A stretch of DNA of 45,029 nucleotides, from NCBI GenBank assembly GCA_937967645.1, contig CALBTT010000109.1, forward strand, positions 1 through 45,029, written 5' to 3'. The translations under genes were made by a program, and so were the position numbers. Origin of the DNA: an uncultured Zoogloea sp. (GTDB taxonomy: Bacteria; Pseudomonadota; Gammaproteobacteria; Burkholderiales; Rhodocyclaceae). The notes beneath the pieces were generated by a model. The model had not been told where the DNA came from, did no database searches, and saw only the letters and a list, made by a program, of their open reading frames with translations. Below, piece by piece: positions 42,866 to 45,029 of the stretch (positions are counted from its first letter, which is position 1; each line of letters starts with the position of its first letter).

Positions 42866-43115
42866 GATGAGTTCCTCTCCTTCTAAATCCCGCCGCACAC
42901 GGGTCACACACCAGTCATTGGGGAACGCCGGCTTTTATTTGTGTTTGCTTATTTACGGTTCGGGTGTGCATTTTCTTGACACCTAAATTTGCAAAAACTG
43001 ACCGTCGAGGCTTGTCGGTGCGCCGTCCTTGACCAAGGGGCATGCCCTGTCCGCAGAAACCCAGTAAAATCCGGCCTTTGCCCCAATCCGAGCGGCACAG
43101 CGCCGCGGAGCACCC

Positions 43116-44023
<908 letters not shown>

Positions 44024-44024
<1 letters not shown>

Positions 44025-45029
44025 TGACCGGCGCGACCCTGCTCGTAGAACTGCTGACTGAAGAACTGCCGCCCAAGGCCCTGCCCAAGCTGGGCCAGGC
44101 TTTCGCCAACGGCATCCTGGCCGGCCTGCGCAGCCGCGGCCTGGCCCCGGCCGATGGTGCCTCCCGCTGGTTCGCCACCCCGCGCCGCCTGGCCATCACC
44201 GTGGCGGGCGTGCTGTCCGAGGGTGCCGCCAAGGATGTCACCGAGAAGATCATGCCGGTGTCGGTGGCCCTCACCGCCGATGGCCAGCCCACCGCGGCCC
44301 TGACCAAGAAGCTCGAGGCCAAGGGCATCCCGCTGTCGGCCGTGGCCACCTTCGAGCGCCGCATGGATGGCAAGGCCGAAGCCCTGTTCCACACCTCCAC
44401 CGTGGCGGGCGCCAGGCTGGCCGACGTGCTCGGCGGCATCGTCCAGGATGCCCTCAAGCAGCTGCCCATCCCCAAGGTGATGCGCTGGGGCGATGGCGAC
44501 GCCACCTTCGTGCGTCCCGCCCACAAGCTGACCCTGTTGCACGGTGCCGATGTGGTGCCGGGCAGCGTGCTGGACATCCAGTCCGGCCGGACCACCCGCG
44601 GCCACCGCTTCATGAGCCGTGGCGACATCGAGATCGCCACCGCCGACGCCTACGAGCCGACCCTGCTGGCCGAGGGCAAGATCATCCCCGACTTCGCCGA
44701 GCGCCGCGCCAACATCGAGAAGCAGCTGGTGTCCGAGGCGGGGCGCCAGAACGCCACCCTCGGTGAGTACGCCGACCTGCTGGACGAAGTCACCGCGCTG
44801 GTCGAGCACCCGACCGTTTACGTGGGTGAGTTCGAGGCCGAGTTCCTGGCCGTGCCCCAGGAGTGCCTGATCCTCACCATGCGGGCCAACCAGAAGTACT
44901 TCCCCCTGTTCGACGCCGAAGGCAAGCTGCTCAACCGCTTCCTGATCGTGTCCAACATGGAACTGGCCGACCCGTCCAACATCATCACCGGCAACCAGCG
45001 CGTGGTGCGTCCGCGCCTGTCCGATGCCC
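44024..45029 (+). CDS. glyS: Glycyl-tRNA synthetase beta subunit, N-terminal part (cut by window edge)
   Basis: tRNA-recognition subunit of glycyl-tRNA synthetase; 335 codons visible, running off the right edge in frame without a stop. The N-terminus TLLVELLTEELPPKALPKL and segments RWGDGDATFVRPAH and LTMRANQKYFPLFD are diagnostic. The ATG overlaps the glyQ stop (TGATG); a GTG one codon earlier is also possible. About half of the usual roughly 700 residues is present. Confidence 0.96.

Noticed and set aside
42866..42960. Sigma-28 (FliA) promoter for the chemotaxis receptor
   Set aside because: TAAAT and GCCGGCG elements occur on the reverse strand but at 15 rather than about 11 bases spacing, and the -10 is incomplete.
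42976..43004. TTGACA as a -35 upstream of glyQ
   Set aside because: The sequence 17 bases downstream (TGACCG) is not a -10.
43029..43070. TTGACC and TAAAAT as a glyQ promoter
   Set aside because: The two hexamers are 30 bases apart, too far for a sigma-70 promoter.

Overview
The window is a GC-rich (roughly two-thirds G+C by eye), gene-dense chromosomal segment with 43 protein genes (two cut by the window edges) and one tRNA. Gene order and protein types point to a betaproteobacterium, most likely Rhodocyclales (the Azoarcus/Thauera/Zoogloea/Azospira neighbourhood). The supporting signs are the mla-ibaG-murA-hisG-hisD run, short-form HisG, the miaB-phoH-ybeY-corC-lnt run, a PEP-CTERM exported protein and a PA0069-type radical SAM protein. 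This placement is inferred from gene content only.

Layout. 1-467: start of leuS, reverse strand. 647-7747: envelope block, with mlaF, mlaE, mlaD, mlaA, mlaC and mlaB (retrograde phospholipid transport), a second ABC ATPase/permease pair, the BolA protein ibaG, and murA. 7860-10366: rnk facing the histidine genes hisG-hisD. 10432-16103: recQ, an MBL-fold hydrolase and glnE. 16260-23047: yhdP, a nitrilase-family gene, tldD and a small lipoprotein, closely packed. 23075-24157: a reverse-strand radical SAM gene with a LexA-box match just upstream. 24276-28418: a short KdpD-like kinase, a KdpE-like regulator and the K+ transporter kup. 28521-32611: aroG, a leucine-rich-repeat protein kinase, an HD-GYP protein and a Nudix hydrolase. 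32700-33575: PEP-CTERM protein. 33858-41170: tRNA-Met, miaB, phoH, ybeY, corC, lnt, a TerB-like protein and a TrpB2-type synthase. 41240-45029: chemotaxis receptor, glyQ and the start of glyS.

Most of the window is conserved housekeeping sequence. The parts that deserve a second look are as follows. (1) A KdpD-like kinase lacks the KdpD/Usp input region, has Ser for the conserved Asp of its G1 box, and sits with kdpE and kup rather than kdpFABC. (2) A symmetric LexA-type operator lies between it and the PA0069-type gene. (3) A bacterial LRR-protein kinase fusion has intact catalytic motifs. (4) Two copies of a RAYT/REP-like double hairpin each lie between convergent genes. (5) The tRNA-Met and miaB promoters overlap back to back.

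No CRISPR array, insertion sequence, prophage or complete mobile element was seen. I did not find a clearly novel multi-gene system; the potassium locus and the LRR kinase are the best leads.
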